In this document: positions 6,557 to 8,000 of the stretch, piece after piece
How positions within the stretch are numbered: position 1 is the stretch's first letter
Layout: the number at the start of each line of letters is the position of its first letter
Assembly (NCBI GenBank): GCA_023436515.1
Contig: JAEZIV010000186.1
Location: 1-8,000 of the forward strand
Direction: 5' to 3'
Length of the DNA stretch: 8,000 bases
DNA from: Bacillota bacterium
Lineage (GTDB): Bacteria > Bacillota > Clostridia > Acetivibrionales > DSM-1351
Notes under the pieces: model-generated
What the model saw: the letters and a program-made list of their open reading frames with translations, nothing else
Database searches by the model: none
Told to the model about the DNA's origin: nothing
Position numbers and translations under genes: made by a program

Positions 6557-6728
6557 GTGCTTTTATTAGAAAGCTATATCAGTAGTAACCCCAAGAAGCC
6601 TAAATGAGGGTAAATATACAAAATTCACATTGCCATCACAAATCAAACACTAGTTTAACATATAAATCTTATAATATTTAAACCAAAAGGTGTATTACCT
6701 ATTCACAAAATACGATGAGGTGGGAAGC
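6557..6728 (+). promoter_or_regulatory. Gene-free leader region with a weak promoter candidate
   Basis: No gene is credible in this 172-bp AT-rich stretch. TATAAT at 6670-6675 is the best -10 candidate for the downstream adaptor gene, 54 bp before its start codon. The hexamer 17 bp upstream (ACACTA) is a poor -35, so the assignment is tentative. The ribosome site GAGGTG at 6717-6722 is well spaced (6 nt) from the ATG at 6729. Confidence 0.35.
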
Positions 6729-8000
6729 ATGAAAAAAGGTACAAAGCTTACTAAATGGAATAAGAGAAAATTTATTTCTCTTTCTCTGGCAGCTTTAGTG
6801 ATTGTAGCAGTTTCAGTTGGAGCATTCCATGTAACCAAGTACAAAGCTGTTAGCAGCTCCGCAGTGCAGGAAAAGAGAATGACCCAGGCAATAAAGGGAA
6901 ATATTGAGATAGCCCTTTCGGGTTCAGGAACTGTGACCTCTGCCAATAACTCAGAGGTAATGTCAAATGTACAGGGAAAAATAACAAAAGCTTATTTTAA
7001 GGAAGGGGATAAGGTAAAAGCAGGAGATCTACTTTTTGAGATTGATGACACAGATGCAAAACTAAACATTCAAAAGATTGAGAATCAGATAAGCCAGGCA
7101 CAGCTAAGTGTCACCAGTAATCAGAAGAGCTATTCAAATCTAACAGTTACAGCTCCCTTTAGCGGAAAGGTAACCGATATAACAGCAAAAGTCGGTGAAA
7201 GCAGTAATAACAATATGACCCTCTTTACAATTACAAACACGTCAAAGTTAAAATTATTAATACCCTTCAGCACAAGCTCTATTACCAATATTAAAATAGG
7301 GCAAAAGGCACAGGTTAATGTGCAGGAAATAATGGATACCCTAGAGGGTTCAGTAACAGCAATTGATGATTATACATATACGGCAGCTGATGGTGGAATG
7401 GTCAGGAATGTAGAGGTTGTCGTAGACAATCCCGGAAGGCTTAATGATACAATGACGGCCAGTGTTGATATTATTACGTCAACAGGCTTGGAAAGCGGAA
7501 CTCAGCTATGCTCAATGTCATATTTGAACAAGCAGGCTGTTAAAGCTGCTAGTAGCGGTACCTTCACAGCTGTAAATATAAGTGAGAATCAATATGTAGA
7601 CAAGGGAGCTGTATTGTTAAAAATAGAGAATGATGACCTCCAGATTACAGCTCAGTCAAATACCCTAAAGGTTCAAGACCTTCAGAATCAGTTGGAGGCT
7701 GCTAAGAAACAGCTGGAGGACTATAAGATACATTCACCCATAAACGGAACCGTGATGGGGGATACAGCCGTGGCAGGGGACAGCGTTAAATCCGGTAATG
7801 TACTTATTAGTATCAAAGATTATGACCAAATGCAGTTTACCATATCTGTAGATGAGCTTGACATTTCAAAGGTAAATTTAGGGCAGGATGTATCAATTAC
7901 AATAGATGCTCTGGAGGAAACAAGTTTAAAGCCTTTGAGTGGCAAGGTAATATATAAGGCTATGGAAGGTTCCTCCAGCAATGGAGTTGCAACCTATGAC
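6729..8000 (+). CDS. HlyD/MacA-like efflux adaptor with two lipoyl units (3' end outside window)
   Basis: Membrane-anchored periplasmic-adaptor-type protein; in Gram-positive bacteria such proteins (YknX-like) sit outside the membrane and pair with an ABC permease/ATPase of the MacB type. 424 codons are visible with no stop. Residues about 12-35 form a single hydrophobic N-terminal segment after a Lys/Arg-rich start; no lipobox cysteine is present. Unit 1: lipoyl half with VQGKI..GDKVKAGDLLFEID (81-106), a short polar helical stretch (107-137), second half VTAPFSGKVTDI (140-151), then a beta-barrel region (~173-250). Unit 2: SSGTFTAV..DKGAVLLKIE (275-300), a coiled-coil-like hairpin rich in Gln, Leu and Lys (~303-332), HSPINGTVMGD (335-345), and a second barrel-like region from ~367. 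The ATG at 6729 has GAGGTG 6 nt upstream. It follows the operon terminator, so it starts a new transcription unit. Its transporter partner, expected downstream, is not in the window; the substrate is unknown. Confidence 0.88.
   Translation, partial: MKKGTKLTKWNKRKFISLSLAALVIVAVSVGAFHVTKYKAVSSSAVQEKRMTQAIKGNIEIALSGSGTVTSANNSEVMSNVQGKITKAYFKEGDKVKAGDLLFEIDDTDAKLNIQKIENQISQAQLSVTSNQKSYSNLTVTAPFSGKVTDITAKVGESSNNNMTLFTITNTSKLKLLIPFSTSSITNIKIGQKAQVNVQEIMDTLEGSVTAIDDYTYTAADGGMVRNVEVVVDNPGRLNDTMTASVDIITSTGLESGTQLCSMSYLNKQAVKAASSGTFTAVNISENQYVDKGAVLLKIENDDLQITAQSNTLKVQDLQNQLEAAKKQLEDYKIHSPINGTVMGDTAVAGDSVKSGNVLISIKDYDQMQFTISVDELDISKVNLGQDVSITIDALEETSLKPLSGKVIYKAMEGSSSNGVATYD

Noticed and set aside
6695..6946. 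83-codon minus-strand frame near the right end
   Set aside because: It is antisense to the start and membrane anchor of the adaptor gene; its hydrophobic look comes from the complement of that anchor and lipoyl region.

Overview
The window looks like chromosome of an anaerobic, low-GC Firmicute of the class Clostridia; cellulolytic Ruminiclostridium-type species are my best guess. This is inference from AT-rich intergenic DNA, strong AGGAGG-type ribosome binding sites, a ferredoxin-dependent 2-oxoacid oxidoreductase and the general character of the proteins. I could not run a database search. There is no rRNA, tRNA, CRISPR array, transposase or phage gene.

Layout. (1) Positions 1-1448, plus strand: an ABC-F type twin-ATPase gene whose first ~40 codons lie upstream of the window; the window opens inside its first Walker A motif. 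(2) 1449-1643: a gene-free gap ending in a strong hairpin that terminates the convergent gene. (3) 1644-1985, minus strand: a PII-family nitrogen signal protein lacking the uridylylatable Tyr51. (4) 1986-2218: a 233-bp divergent promoter region holding a minus-strand promoter with a 17-bp inverted repeat over its -35 region and a plus-strand extended -10 promoter. (5) 2219-6444, plus strand: a four-gene run, iorA-iorB-mgsA-paaK (indolepyruvate:ferredoxin oxidoreductase alpha and beta, methylglyoxal synthase, phenylacetate-CoA ligase), closed by a clear Rho-independent terminator at 6509-6556. (6) 6557-6728: gene-free DNA with a weak promoter candidate. (7) 6729 to the window end, plus strand: a membrane-anchored HlyD/MacA-like efflux adaptor carrying two tandem lipoyl units, running off the right edge.

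How the genes may work together. IorAB interconverts aryl-pyruvates and aryl-acetyl-CoAs with ferredoxin as electron carrier, and PaaK joins aryl-acetates to CoA. Together they form a reversible bridge between aryl-acetates (phenylacetate, indoleacetate) and the 2-oxoacid precursors of Phe, Tyr and Trp. Run one way it salvages aryl-acetates for amino acid synthesis; run the other way it is part of amino acid breakdown. The PII gene next door is transcribed divergently and could be co-regulated through the shared region. The methylglyoxal synthase between iorB and paaK is the least expected part. It makes methylglyoxal from dihydroxyacetone phosphate and has no obvious step in the aryl-acetate route. 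The two flanking loci (ABC-F ATPase, efflux adaptor) appear to be separate transcription units.
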